From positions 1 through 64,000 of the forward strand of contig CAXTIG010000024.1 in the NCBI GenBank assembly GCA_964244295.1: a stretch of 64,000 nucleotides of DNA. The letters run 5' to 3'. Each line of letters begins with the position of its first letter. Position 1 is the first letter of the stretch. Both the position numbers and the translations under genes were made by a program. Source of the DNA: JAJAZB01 sp964244295 (lineage in GTDB: Bacteria; Bacteroidota; Bacteroidia; Cytophagales; Spirosomataceae). Below are positions 1 through 8,981 of this stretch, one piece after another. Below the pieces are notes generated by a model. It saw nothing but the letters and a program-made list of their open reading frames with translations, had not been told where the DNA came from and searched no databases.

Positions 1-80
1 TGCGCCAGTTGTATCGTTTCGGCTGTAGAGCCGCTTAATCCTTGACGAACCATTGCTAACAGCCCCACCTTAACTTTATT

Positions 81-836
81 ATGATGCCCCTCCTCGAAAT
101 TGTTTCTGGCTTGGGATTAAGCATCCTGGCCAACCGGCTGGATGCTTTCATTGCCGACAAACTGCCCAAAGGTCACCGCCGTAAACTGTGGCTGGCCACG
201 TTGAAGCAGGTCGAGATCCGGGTTTCCATTGCCTACCTATACCGCATTGCCCTTGACGGCCAATACCTGTTGGTGAAAGGTAAACGAATCAATCAGTATC
301 AGCCGGTTGGTGGCGTTCGTAAATTTTACCCCGGTGCCCACGCAGCGCTTCGCAGCCTCAGCGTCCGCCCCGACAACAACCTCCAAATTGACGACGTAAG
401 CCGAAACGACCTACGCGTTCGGATGCCGGCCAAAAACCTGCTGAAGTTTCTGGATTGGTACGAAACCAGACACGACCGGGAGATTTGCCAGCAGCGCGAG
501 TTTCGCGAAGAACTGATCGTCCCCGGGCACCTGGACCAAGCCGATTTCATCGACTTTGAACCCCAGTACCTCTACACCGTTCCGACCTTCCACTACTCTC
601 CGCATTTTCGGTGTTGGGAGTTGCTGTACCACGAAGTCTTCGAACCGCTGCTCTCACCGGCGCAAGAAAGGGCCATCCGTGCCTTGAAAACCCGGCCGTC
701 GGTCGATTACGTGTGGGTGACTGAAGACCTCATCTTATCGTTAGGCCACGACAACCGTTTGGGCGGCAAACCGTTTCAGATCGGTGAGCACGCCCGGTTG
801 CTAATCAACAAGGACTGTAAACTTTTTACCCCTTAA
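81..836 (+). CDS. SMODS-associated NUDIX-type protein, putative CBASS effector
   Basis: A 251-residue protein resembling the SMODS-associated NUDIX family (Sa_NUDIX), which occurs beside CD-NTases and is thought to act as effector or as a nucleotide-processing part. Seen here are the segment QYQPVGG at residues 72-78 and a degenerate NUDIX helix with REFREEL at 139-145, which keeps the metal-binding Glu residues. The N-terminal 20 residues are weakly hydrophobic, so membrane attachment is possible but not clear. The gene starts with two consecutive Met codons and stops 12 bases before the CD-NTase/E2 gene, so the three genes to 3359 form one operon. Substrate and mode of action are unknown. 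Confidence 0.65.
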   Translation: MMPLLEIVSGLGLSILANRLDAFIADKLPKGHRRKLWLATLKQVEIRVSIAYLYRIALDGQYLLVKGKRINQYQPVGGVRKFYPGAHAALRSLSVRPDNNLQIDDVSRNDLRVRMPAKNLLKFLDWYETRHDREICQQREFREELIVPGHLDQADFIDFEPQYLYTVPTFHYSPHFRCWELLYHEVFEPLLSPAQERAIRALKTRPSVDYVWVTEDLILSLGHDNRLGGKPFQIGEHARLLINKDCKLFTP

Positions 837-848
837 CCAATCCACCTC

Positions 849-2486
849 ATGACACCGGCTCATCCTCCCGTAATACCCTCGGTTCCCGACTTCCAAATCA
901 GTGACCTCGACGACGTGTTGAACCGCCTGGGCGAAAGCGTCCAACTGGACCCCACCCGCCGACGCCTGGCTAACGAACGCTACAAATCCGTCGCCGATTG
1001 GATTGAACGCGACGAAGCGTTTTTCAAGACGGCGTTGCTGGAGGTGTATCCGCAAGGCTCTTTTCGAATTCGCACTACCGTCAAGCCGTACAAACGAAAC
1101 GAGTTTGATCTCGACTTTGTCGTGCACCTGGATTTTCTGACGGGCAAAAATTTCCAACCTCTGGACGTACTGAACCAGTTGGAACGTCGCCTGCGCGAGC
1201 ACGATACCTACAAGAACATGCTTGAGCGCAAAAATCGCTGCCTCCGCATCACCTACGCGGGCGACTTTCACATGGATATCACCGTCGGCTGCCAGGAGAC
1301 CTACTTCGAACCGCACCGGATTATCGTGCCCGACCGGAAGACAAAAGACTGGACCGCCAGCAACCCGATTGGCTACGGCGATTGGTTTACGGCCAAAGCA
1401 GAATTGAAACCCGAACTCCGGGACGTGCTGCAAAAGGCCTATGACGCCCGAAACCCGCAGATTCGCTTGAGCGTGGACTTGCCCGTTGAGCCAGCCTACG
1501 AATTTAAGTTGCCCCTTGAACGGTCCGTGCAGATTCTCAAACGGCGTCGGGATGTGTACTTCTACCAGAAGGATGATCTTTCCACGGCCAGCATCATCTT
1601 AACCACGCTGGCCGCTGAAGCGTACGGAGGAGAATTATCAGTCTTTGAAACCATCGACCGAATCATCACGTACATCGAGCAAAAACCCAGAAACTGGTTT
1701 GGCCGGATTGAACCCTTCAAGGTACATAACCCGGCAAACCCTGAGGAGAACTTTAGTGAAAAATGGTTTGAGGATCGTCGGCTTTTCGATGCTTTCCTTG
1801 ACTTCGTGAATGACACGCGTCGGTTGTGGAACGGCCTGAAAACGGCCACAAATCCGACGCTTCGGCAATCGTTGCTGGAGCAGGCATTTGGAGAAAGTCG
1901 AATCACCCGGCTTCTGGCCGAACAACGCGACTACCAGTACAAGGCACAGAAAGCGCAGCGCCTGACTCCGATGGCGCAGGCGGCGGGTTTGGGCGTGCTC
2001 GGTACCACACCCACGGTAAAGCCCACTTTTGACCCGGCTCCGGTACAAAATCAACCGGCTCGCCGCTACGGCGGCAACGCATTCCCTCTTCAATCGCCCC
2101 GGTTTTCGACCGGCACCTACTACCTCCAGCAGCGCCGGATCGAAGAGGCGTATCCCGGCATTTTTAAGTTCGCCGTGCGGAACGGGGTGTTGACGTGCAC
2201 GGGCAAAATCAGGCCAACCGATGACTGTGACGAGTACCGGATTTGCATCCAGTACGTACCGGGTGCTCCTCCGCAGGTCTTCGTCAACAGCCACCTCATA
2301 AAGCCTCGCAAAGCCATTCACATGTACAAAAGCGGTGCCTTGTGCCTGCATTATCCGCCCGACATCAAATGGAAGCACCGTACGTCCGTGGCCGATTATA
2401 CCATTCCCTGGGTTGCCGAGTGGTTGGTGTGCTACGAACTCTGGAAACTAACCGGCACGTGGGAAGGAGCCCAAGTAACCCACTGA
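849..2486 (+). CDS. CD-NTase fused to a C-terminal E2-like domain
   Basis: A 545-residue protein. The N-terminal half is a cGAS/DncV-like nucleotidyltransferase: GS at residues 70-71, metal ligands DLD at 87-89 and a third Asp at about 143 in HMDIT, followed by a helical lobe to about 375. A Pro/Gln-rich linker follows (about 375-420). Residues 420-545 resemble the E2-like proteins of type II (short) CBASS: LCLHYP at 498-503, with a Cys at 499 that could be catalytic, then the Trp-rich ending PWVAEWL...YELWKLTG. In known type II short systems the E2 is a separate protein that acts on the CD-NTase; here it is covalently fused. The next gene, a second CD-NTase, starts 3 bases after the stop. 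Assignment of the NTase half is firm; the E2 assignment is from memory of the motif and less sure. Confidence 0.7.
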   Translation: MTPAHPPVIPSVPDFQISDLDDVLNRLGESVQLDPTRRRLANERYKSVADWIERDEAFFKTALLEVYPQGSFRIRTTVKPYKRNEFDLDFVVHLDFLTGKNFQPLDVLNQLERRLREHDTYKNMLERKNRCLRITYAGDFHMDITVGCQETYFEPHRIIVPDRKTKDWTASNPIGYGDWFTAKAELKPELRDVLQKAYDARNPQIRLSVDLPVEPAYEFKLPLERSVQILKRRRDVYFYQKDDLSTASIILTTLAAEAYGGELSVFETIDRIITYIEQKPRNWFGRIEPFKVHNPANPEENFSEKWFEDRRLFDAFLDFVNDTRRLWNGLKTATNPTLRQSLLEQAFGESRITRLLAEQRDYQYKAQKAQRLTPMAQAAGLGVLGTTPTVKPTFDPAPVQNQPARRYGGNAFPLQSPRFSTGTYYLQQRRIEEAYPGIFKFAVRNGVLTCTGKIRPTDDCDEYRICIQYVPGAPPQVFVNSHLIKPRKAIHMYKSGALCLHYPPDIKWKHRTSVADYTIPWVAEWLVCYELWKLTGTWEGAQVTH

Positions 2487-2489
2487 GCG

Positions 2490-3359
2490 ATGGTGAACTG
2501 CCACAAGGACTTTCTGCGCTTCAACGAGGCGCTGAACCTTAGCGATGTCTGGTTCAACCGGCTGAAAAGCGCGAAGAGGGGCATCGAAAAGCAGTTGCGT
2601 CGCTACTTCGATCCGCTACCGGGGTTTAACATCAAGTGGCTCCGCTCTCAGGGGTCGAAGAAACTGGGCACGTTGATTCGTCGGCAGACCGGCACCGTGG
2701 ATTTTGACTACGGTGTCTATTTTTATCCGAAACCGCCGGGCACGGCCGATGAGTTGATTGATTTAGTGTACGAGGCGCTGTACGGTTTGCGAACCTTCAC
2801 GGAGCCGGAAATCAAAAGCAAGTGCATTCAGGTCACCTACGCCGACCGCGCGCGAATCCACTTCGATGTGCCCATTTATTACCTGACGAACGATTCCGGT
2901 GATTTAGGGCCTCGCCTGGCCACCCAGCGGGGTTGGATGAAGAGCAGCCCCTATCAGTTTGAGCGATGGTATTCCGAACATTACAACCCCCAAATGACTC
3001 GAATCGTCCGCTACTTGAAAGCGTGGAGCGCTCATCAAAGCACTTTAGCGCAAATGCCCAAGGGGGTGGCCCTAACCGTACTGGCGGCTACGCATCACCG
3101 CGCGCACGAACGGGATGATGTTAGTTTGGTCGAGACCTTAGCATCCATCCAACGTGCGTTAACAGCCAAGTGGCACTGCGTTATGCCGATCGAACCTCAC
3201 GACAACTTGCTGCGCAAATGCGCTGGCGAAAACAAAGCGATTTTTCTCTCGCAGCTCAACGCATTCATCACGGACGGAAATCGGGCGTTACGCACCTCGC
3301 GTCGGCCCACTGCCCGATCTTTATGGCGAACGCATTTGGGTTCCTACTTTCCCAAATAG
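2490..3359 (+). CDS. DncV-like CD-NTase (second cyclase of the operon)
   Basis: A 289-residue cGAS/DncV-like nucleotidyltransferase expected to make a cyclic di- or trinucleotide when infection is sensed. GS is at residues 55-56, the metal-binding pair DFD at 71-73, and the third Asp at about 126 in HFDVPIYY. The RYLKAW and MPKG segments and the closing HLGSYFP match the family's C-terminal lobe, so it looks complete although shorter than V. cholerae DncV (436 residues). It follows the CD-NTase/E2 fusion by 3 bases, giving two nucleotidyltransferases in one operon. Product nucleotide cannot be told from sequence. Confidence 0.75.
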   Translation: MVNCHKDFLRFNEALNLSDVWFNRLKSAKRGIEKQLRRYFDPLPGFNIKWLRSQGSKKLGTLIRRQTGTVDFDYGVYFYPKPPGTADELIDLVYEALYGLRTFTEPEIKSKCIQVTYADRARIHFDVPIYYLTNDSGDLGPRLATQRGWMKSSPYQFERWYSEHYNPQMTRIVRYLKAWSAHQSTLAQMPKGVALTVLAATHHRAHERDDVSLVETLASIQRALTAKWHCVMPIEPHDNLLRKCAGENKAIFLSQLNAFITDGNRALRTSRRPTARSLWRTHLGSYFPK

Positions 3360-3395
3360 AACGAATCAGAAAACGATTTTACCAATAAAACCGTT

Positions 3396-3420
3396 CTATT
3401 TGTGAATAAATCACGAATAG
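3396..3420. promoter_or_regulatory. inverted repeat before rloA
   Basis: Ten-base arms (3396-3405 and 3411-3420, one mismatch) with a 5-base spacer, just upstream of the rloA-like start at 3427. Position and size suit an operator, but the last arm abuts the start region, so it may also be a translation-level hairpin. Confidence 0.35.
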
Positions 3421-3426
3421 ACCCGT

Positions 3427-4821
3427 ATGCTTGTTCAATTTAAGTTAAAAAACTTCATGTCGCTGCGCGACGAACAGGTGTTCAGTTTCGTGGCCGCGAA
3501 AGGGCTTAGGGAGAAGAACCGTGCATTGACGGGTCAGGTCGTGGCTGTCTCAGACGGGCTTGACGTACTCACCACGGCCGCCGTTTACGGCGCGAACGCC
3601 AGCGGCAAAAGCAATTTGCTGCGAGCGATGAATTTTTACGTTGACAGCATCCTGCTCTCAACCCGCGTCGGTTCGGCCATCGGGGCCTACAGTCCGTTCG
3701 TCCTCGATCAGCAGTCGGCGGCTGAGCCAACCTTGTTGGAAGCCGTTTTTTGGGTGGACAGCGTGCTCTACCGGTATGGCTTTGAGATTTTTCAGCAAAC
3801 GGTCGTGTCCGAGTGGCTGTTTCTGCGGCGCAAGCAGGAAGCTTACGTGTTCGAGCGTTCTGTTGGCGAATTGCGTGTGAACCGGCCCTATAAAAAATTA
3901 CAGGAGTTACAGAGCAATAACATGGTTGCCCCGACGGCTCTGTTGTTGACGTTAGGTGCTTTATTCAATGATGAAACTTGCCGGGCAGTGCAAACCTGGG
4001 CCTCGAAAGCCCAGTACGTAGAAGGTACGGAAGATTATCAATTCGAGAACTACACGATTGCGTACTTGGAAAAACCGGAGAACAAGCAACGCATTCTCGA
4101 TCTGGTGCGGAGTGCAGATTTAGGCATCGAGGACATTGAATTGGTTCCTATTTCAACAATATCTCGGGGCACGTATTACGGCGGGGGAAACATGATTCCT
4201 GCTAACTCAACTTCGTATTTTTACGAACTGAAGCCTCGCTTATACGAGCCGTACCTCCAGGGCTCGTTCAGAACGAAAACGGCAATCAAACCCACATCTG
4301 ACTATACGATTAAGACAACCAGAACCATCTGGGACGCGGATAGCAATCAATTCAAATCGCTGTCGACGCCCCTGAACACTTTTGAATCGCAGGGAACTCA
4401 GAAATTTTTTAACCTCATTGGGTTAATTTTATTTGTCCTTGACGAGGGCGGCTTGCTCATCGCCGATGAGTTGGATACCCGACTTCACCCGCTCTTAACG
4501 CAGCGGATTGTGCACCTCTTCAGCAATCCGGTGACCAATCCGCTGGGGGCGCAGTTTGTCTTCACCACCCACGACACCAACCTGCTCAGTGCGGGCCTTT
4601 TCCGGCGCGACCAGATTTGGTTTACCGAGAAAGACAGCGAAGGAGCCACGCAGCTTTACGCGCTTACGGATTACAGACCCGGCGGCAAGACTGTCCGCAA
4701 CGACGAGCAATTAGAGAAGAATTACGTTGCCGGTAAATACGGGGGTATTCCCTACCTGGGCGATTTCGACGCTTTGTTCGAAACCAATCCGTCGGCTGTC
4801 GAACCCGTAGAACATGAGTAA
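3427..4821 (+). CDS. RloA/AbiLi-like AAA15 ATPase
   Basis: A 464-residue ATPase of the AAA15/AAA21 class. The Walker A motif GANASGKS is at residues 55-62, Walker B LIADEL at about 344-349, and an H-loop-like TTHDTNLL at about 380. It is followed, with an 8-base overlap, by a RloB-domain gene. The pair is the RloA/RloB arrangement, also known as the AbiL phage-abortive-infection genes. The ATPase is intact, while its partner is split. It probably senses infection and controls a RloB (OLD/Toprim-like) nuclease; that is family knowledge, not shown here. Confidence 0.8.
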   Translation: MLVQFKLKNFMSLRDEQVFSFVAAKGLREKNRALTGQVVAVSDGLDVLTTAAVYGANASGKSNLLRAMNFYVDSILLSTRVGSAIGAYSPFVLDQQSAAEPTLLEAVFWVDSVLYRYGFEIFQQTVVSEWLFLRRKQEAYVFERSVGELRVNRPYKKLQELQSNNMVAPTALLLTLGALFNDETCRAVQTWASKAQYVEGTEDYQFENYTIAYLEKPENKQRILDLVRSADLGIEDIELVPISTISRGTYYGGGNMIPANSTSYFYELKPRLYEPYLQGSFRTKTAIKPTSDYTIKTTRTIWDADSNQFKSLSTPLNTFESQGTQKFFNLIGLILFVLDEGGLLIADELDTRLHPLLTQRIVHLFSNPVTNPLGAQFVFTTHDTNLLSAGLFRRDQIWFTEKDSEGATQLYALTDYRPGGKTVRNDEQLEKNYVAGKYGGIPYLGDFDALFETNPSAVEPVEHE

Positions 4822-5260
4822 GCGTAAAGAAAGCCTGTTTCGGAGACGGGCTGCGTTCCGACCCGAGCGAGAAACGTTTCTGATCCTGTGCGAAGGCGAA
4901 AGTACGGAACCACACTACTTCAATGCGTTTCGGCTCACATCGGCCACGGTGCGAGCCTTGCCCGTTACGTCCGGCGATGCGATGACCGTTGTGCGAGCCG
5001 CCGTGAAGCGCCGGGCGGCCGAAACCCAAAACGGCAAGGCGTATGACCACTACTGGGTGGTCTTTGACAAAGACGCTACTCCGGACGCCGCCTTCAACGC
5101 GGCCATTGATCTGGCTAATACTAACGGGTTTCGAGTGGCTTACAGCAATCAAGCGTTTGAGTTGTGGTTCTTACTGCATTTCCACTACGTGTCGGGACCC
5201 ATGCACCGCAACCTATACGCCGACCGACTGACTGCTTTGCTGGGATTTCCTTACGGCAAA

Positions 5261-5511
5261 TGTCTAGCAGGTTTACGTCGTTTCCTGACTGAAAACCGAA
5301 GGTTTGAAGGAGGGAAATGACGTAAACCTGCTTGTTGTACGAAGTAGCGGGGGGCAGCAAGGAAAACCAACTACCTCAGCAACCAGAACGAAAAAATATT
5401 TCATAAATGATTGATTTGTGAAGTCTTTTTTCGTGGTTTTCGGGTAACTTCGGCAGGCTGCTAAAGAAACTTTCGCCCCCCGCCGAAGTTACCCGAAAAC
5501 TGGTTAGCCGA
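5261..5511. mobile_element. small hairpin-rich insertion inside rloB
   Basis: Sequence that separates the two halves of rloB. It is AT-richer than its host and has no long ORF. It holds two inverted repeats: 19-bp arms at 5267-5285/5313-5331 (one mismatch) and a perfect 19-bp pair at 5436-5454/5482-5500. The edges are deduced from the restored rloB frame. No clear terminal inverted repeats or target duplication are seen, so MITE-like is only a guess. Confidence 0.55.
5436..5500. repeat. perfect 19-bp inverted repeat in the rloB insertion
   Basis: Arms 5436-5454 and 5482-5500 are exact reverse complements with a 27-base loop. Confidence 0.85.
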
Positions 5512-5800
5512 ACCTCCCCCCGCTATTTTGAACAACAATCCGGTATCGCTCGGTTGGTGTTCAGGGTGCTCTATGAGCGGCAACAAGTGGCCATCGAGAA
5601 TGCCCGGCGGCTGTACAATCAATACGCCGACGAATCGAATCACGGCCCGCGAAATCTGGCCACGGAGGAGTCGAGTACGACAGTACATGAATTGGTCGAG
5701 CTACTGCGAAAATTTCTGTAGCCATCGGATCAATTATTCCAGCCGAGGATAAAGGTCCGCCGTTCGCGCCGCCTTAGCCACAGCCTCTACCGCCACAAAA

Positions 5801-5840
5801 TGTCCAGTTTTTTTACAAAAACACTGGACAAATAACTTTA
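5801..5840 (+). promoter_or_regulatory. abiE operator/promoter
   Basis: A near-perfect 30-base palindrome at 5801-5830 (ends TGTCCAGT and ACTGGACA) is followed at 5833 by TAACTTTA, close to the Bacteroidota -7 box TAnnTTTG. It lies 20-30 bases before the AbiEi start. AbiEi antitoxins are known to repress their own promoter through inverted repeats, so this is the likely operator. Confidence 0.5.
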
Positions 5841-5859
5841 AATAGGGTAGTCTTGAGCC

Positions 5860-6585
5860 ATGAAAACCTCAAAACTCATTGCGAGCGCGATTGACAGGTT
5901 TCCGGCGGGTCAGGTCTTTAGCTACACGGACCTGCCCGCCGACGCGAACCAGAAAGAAGCGGTGATCAAGGCGCTGAACCGGCTGGTGCAGGCGGGTAAG
6001 CTCGCCAAGCTGGCTAAGGGCCGGTACTACAAACCCGAAAACACCCCCTTTGGGAAACTACTCCCGGATCAGAAGCAAGTGGTCAAAGACTTGCTGGAAG
6101 AGGATGGCCGGGTGACTGGATACCTAACGGGGTTCAGCATTTACAATCAATTGGATCTGACGACGCAGGTCAGCAACACCATCCAGATCGGCAAGACCGA
6201 CATCCGGCCCGCCTTCAGACGGGAGCGCTACACCATCTCCTTTCTCAAGCAGAAAAACCCCATCACCCAAGACACCATTCCGCTGCTCCAACTTTTGGAT
6301 ACGTTGCGGACCATTAAGAAAATCCCGGATGCGGATTTAACCACCTCCGTTAAACGATTACTCTCGATCCTGGGTGGCTTACCGGAGCAGGAATTGAAAA
6401 CGCTCGTACGTTTGGCCCTGAAGTACCCCCCTGCCACAAGAGCTTTGCTGGGCGCGATGATGGATCAAGTAGGGAACCAGGACCTGACCCCTGCCCTTGC
6501 CAAAACGCTCAATCCCATTACCACGTACCAATTTCCAGGGCTGCGTAACGTTCTCCGCACGGCTGAAACGTGGAATATCCGATGA
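5860..6585 (+). CDS. AbiEi-like antitoxin/repressor (DUF6088-like)
   Basis: A 241-residue protein with an N-terminal winged-helix segment (about residues 1-65: FPAGQVFSYTDL, then KALNRLVQAGKLAKL and GRYYKP), typical of type IV AbiEi antitoxins. The rest has no motif I can name. Its stop overlaps the toxin start (ATGA at 6582-6585), showing translational coupling. It is likely both antitoxin and autorepressor through the palindrome at 5801-5830. Confidence 0.75.
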   Translation: MKTSKLIASAIDRFPAGQVFSYTDLPADANQKEAVIKALNRLVQAGKLAKLAKGRYYKPENTPFGKLLPDQKQVVKDLLEEDGRVTGYLTGFSIYNQLDLTTQVSNTIQIGKTDIRPAFRRERYTISFLKQKNPITQDTIPLLQLLDTLRTIKKIPDADLTTSVKRLLSILGGLPEQELKTLVRLALKYPPATRALLGAMMDQVGNQDLTPALAKTLNPITTYQFPGLRNVLRTAETWNIR

Positions 6586-7577
6586 AACTGCACGAAAACA
6601 AGCTTCTCTTCCAGCAGGCGGTGCAGATCACTGCGGACCGGATGCAGATCGCGGCCCTCTTCGTCGAAAAGGACTACTGGGTGACGTACGCGCTGCATAC
6701 CCTCTTCCACCATCCCATCGGCGGGGATACCGTTTTCAAAGGCGGCACGGCGCTCTCCAAGTGCTACCGCCTCATCGACCGCTTTTCGGAGGACATTGAT
6801 CTGGTCGTGTTACGGCGCAGTCAGGAGTCGAACAACAAGCTGACCACCAAAATCAGAACCATTGGCAACGTGGTGAGCGCGGTCTTGCCCGAAATTCCGA
6901 TTGACGGCTTAACGCACAAAATGGGCATGAACCGCAAAACGGCCCATGCCTACGCCAAAGCGTTTACTGGCCTGTACGGCCAGATTCGCGATGTGATTGT
7001 GGTGGAAGCGACTTGGCTGGGGTACTTTGAACCCTACACCACCAGACCGATCAATGCCTTTGTGGGGCAGATGATGCTTGATGGAGGGCAGGAAGGCTTG
7101 GCAGAAGAATACGGGCTGTTGCCTTTTGAGGTCCGGGTGTTGGAACCCATCCGCACACTGTGCGAAAAAATAATGAGCTTGGTGCGCTTCTCGTACGGAG
7201 ACGATCCGATCAGCGACCTGAGAAAAAAAATTCGGCACACCTATGATTTGCACCAACTCTTGCGGCAGGACGAATACGCCCGGTTCTTTCGCTCCCCTGA
7301 TTTTGACAGGATGCTCCTCACCGTGGCGCAGGATGACGTGGTCAGTTTCAAGAATAACAACCGCTGGTTAGCCCATCCTCCGAAAGAAGCCCTGATGTTC
7401 CGCGACCCGGAGCGTGTCTGGAACGAACTGCGGGCCACCTACAACGGCGAGTTCCGAAATTTGGTCTACGGCGATTTTCCCAGGGACGCGGCCGTGTTGG
7501 AGACCCTGAAAATGATTGCAGAACGGTTGGTCAGCCTTGATTGGTCCATTAAAATTGACGGCAAAGCTTCGGTTTGA
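6582..7577 (+). CDS. AbiEii-type nucleotidyltransferase toxin
   Basis: A 331-residue nucleotidyltransferase toxin. It has KGGTALSK at residues 53-60 and the metal-binding DIDL at 71-74, the two conserved motifs of AbiEii/MenA toxins, which transfer nucleotides to RNA targets (tRNA in the MenA case). The start at 6582 is preferred to an upstream one at 6570 because it forms the ATGA overlap with abiEi. Length and motifs suggest an intact toxin. Confidence 0.85.
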   Translation: MKLHENKLLFQQAVQITADRMQIAALFVEKDYWVTYALHTLFHHPIGGDTVFKGGTALSKCYRLIDRFSEDIDLVVLRRSQESNNKLTTKIRTIGNVVSAVLPEIPIDGLTHKMGMNRKTAHAYAKAFTGLYGQIRDVIVVEATWLGYFEPYTTRPINAFVGQMMLDGGQEGLAEEYGLLPFEVRVLEPIRTLCEKIMSLVRFSYGDDPISDLRKKIRHTYDLHQLLRQDEYARFFRSPDFDRMLLTVAQDDVVSFKNNNRWLAHPPKEALMFRDPERVWNELRATYNGEFRNLVYGDFPRDAAVLETLKMIAERLVSLDWSIKIDGKASV

Positions 7578-7620
7578 TTCGTTCAACTACGTTGTTTGTT
7601 TGGCTCGGAATGGGCAAGAC

Positions 7621-8838
7621 TTATGATCCTAAAATCCGTTCGTTGTAATTATCCAGGACATCGGCCGGCAATCCTTTCAAATAAATTTCCGTGGTTTTTA
7701 AGCTGGAGTGACCGAGCATCGTGCTGATGGCCGTCACGGGAACGTTGAGCAGCATGGCCTGGGTAGCAAATGAATGCCTGCTTACGTAACTGGTTAAATT
7801 CGAGTTGATTCCGCACAGAGCCGCCACCAGCTTCAACTTCTTGTTGTACCGCTTCCGGGCCCATTGAATGTCCTTCTCGCGAAGGGCGGGCGAGTCTCGT
7901 TTTAGAATGGGAAACACAAAGTCAGATTCCGGGTCCTGCTGGATGTAGTGCGTCAGTATTTTCTCGAGCGGCGGGGTAATCCGGATGTCGTATAGTTTCC
8001 CGGTTTTCCTCCGGCGGTAGCGGACACGCCCATGCTCCACCGCGCTTTTTTCCAGGTAAGCCATGTCGGCGAAGTTCATCCCGTACATCATGTAACTGGC
8101 CAGGAAGTAGTTGCGCGTATCGAAGCACGGGTGGTTGGCCGGAAGGTCCAGTTGGATGATCTTTTTAAGCAGTTCTCCATCCAGGGCCCGCTTCTCTGTG
8201 GGGGCCGTCTTGATTTTGTAGTCGTCAAACGGATAGAGTTCTTTGTCCGCCACGCCGGACTTGATGGCTTTGTTGTAAATGGCCCGGAGCGTCCGCATGT
8301 AGACGGCCAACCCGTTGACGCCGTTCCCCTTGCTTTTATGGTGGGTCTCGAATTTTGCAAGGAACTCGTACGTGACCTCTTTGAACAACAAATCCCGCCC
8401 CTTGCGGTAGTCTTTCAGGACGTTGATGAGGCCTTTGTACGACCGGGCGGTGCCAATCCGGTGCGCCTGGAGGAGTTCCTCCACGCATTGACCGGCAAAA
8501 TGCAGAAAGGAATCCTTGGTTTCCTTTTGCGTGATCCGGTCTTTGAGGGACGTGATCGACAAGCTCTGAAGGCCGCCCGATTCATGGAGTTTCAGAATGA
8601 TGTCCATGGCGTCGGTCTTCACCTTCTCGATCTGGTTGTTGAGCCGGGTGACCGAGCTGACGCCCGCGTAGGATTTCCGGATGTGGCGCTTTTTCTCGTC
8701 CCAGTCCTTTTCCGGAATGCTAATCCCAACGGGGATAGCCGTCGTTTGTGCGTTGTGACCGAGGCGCAAAATGACGGGATATGTGCCGTCTTTTTTCGCG
8801 CGGCGGGTGTCGAGGGAAATCACCACGTTCGTGTTCAT
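7621..8838 (-). CDS. tyrosine recombinase/integrase, IntDOT-like
   Basis: A 405-residue integrase with the Bacteroidota arm-binding N-terminus (SLDTRRAKKDGTYPVILRL), SAM-like core-binding region and catalytic domain. Box II reads YVSRHSFAT, and the nucleophile region is GHSSLKTTEIYL with the Tyr near the C-terminus. At the first catalytic Arg position it has YGMNFADM, lacking Arg, as described for IntDOT of CTnDOT. I start it at 8838 (MNTNVV) rather than at 8865, because the family usually begins there. It is transcribed away from the tRNA fragment at 8982-9027 and very likely inserted the whole element. Confidence 0.9.
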   Translation of the reverse strand: MNTNVVISLDTRRAKKDGTYPVILRLGHNAQTTAIPVGISIPEKDWDEKKRHIRKSYAGVSSVTRLNNQIEKVKTDAMDIILKLHESGGLQSLSITSLKDRITQKETKDSFLHFAGQCVEELLQAHRIGTARSYKGLINVLKDYRKGRDLLFKEVTYEFLAKFETHHKSKGNGVNGLAVYMRTLRAIYNKAIKSGVADKELYPFDDYKIKTAPTEKRALDGELLKKIIQLDLPANHPCFDTRNYFLASYMMYGMNFADMAYLEKSAVEHGRVRYRRRKTGKLYDIRITPPLEKILTHYIQQDPESDFVFPILKRDSPALREKDIQWARKRYNKKLKLVAALCGINSNLTSYVSRHSFATQAMLLNVPVTAISTMLGHSSLKTTEIYLKGLPADVLDNYNERILGS

Positions 8839-8981
8839 ACCTGGAAGGTACGAAAAAATTTGCACAAGATTTGCACAAGAAATCCGTATTCATGTGGTTT
8901 TATACGAATCAATCAATTTTATAACTCACTTATTTACAGAGTTTTAAAAATCAAATTGAACCATATCAAACCAATAATCCT

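Larger units (their letters stand above)
4814..5721 (+). pseudogene. rloB split by an approximately 251-bp insertion
   Basis: The first part (4814-5260, 149 residues) has the RloB start region with LCEGESTEPHYF, VVFDKD and SNQAFELWFLLHF. After FPYGK at 5249-5260 the reading frame enters foreign sequence and ends at 5320. The family's C-terminal part reappears in another frame at 5512-5721, with RQQVAIENARRLY and a closing TTVHELVELLRKFL. Joining base 5260 directly to 5512 restores one frame of about 218 residues, the normal RloB size. As it stands the ORF makes a 168-residue truncated protein that lacks the C-terminus and is probably inactive. Confidence 0.8.

Noticed and set aside
5261..5511. 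Insertion sequence with transposase in rloB
   Set aside because: The insert is only about 251 bases and has no ORF, so an autonomous IS is excluded.
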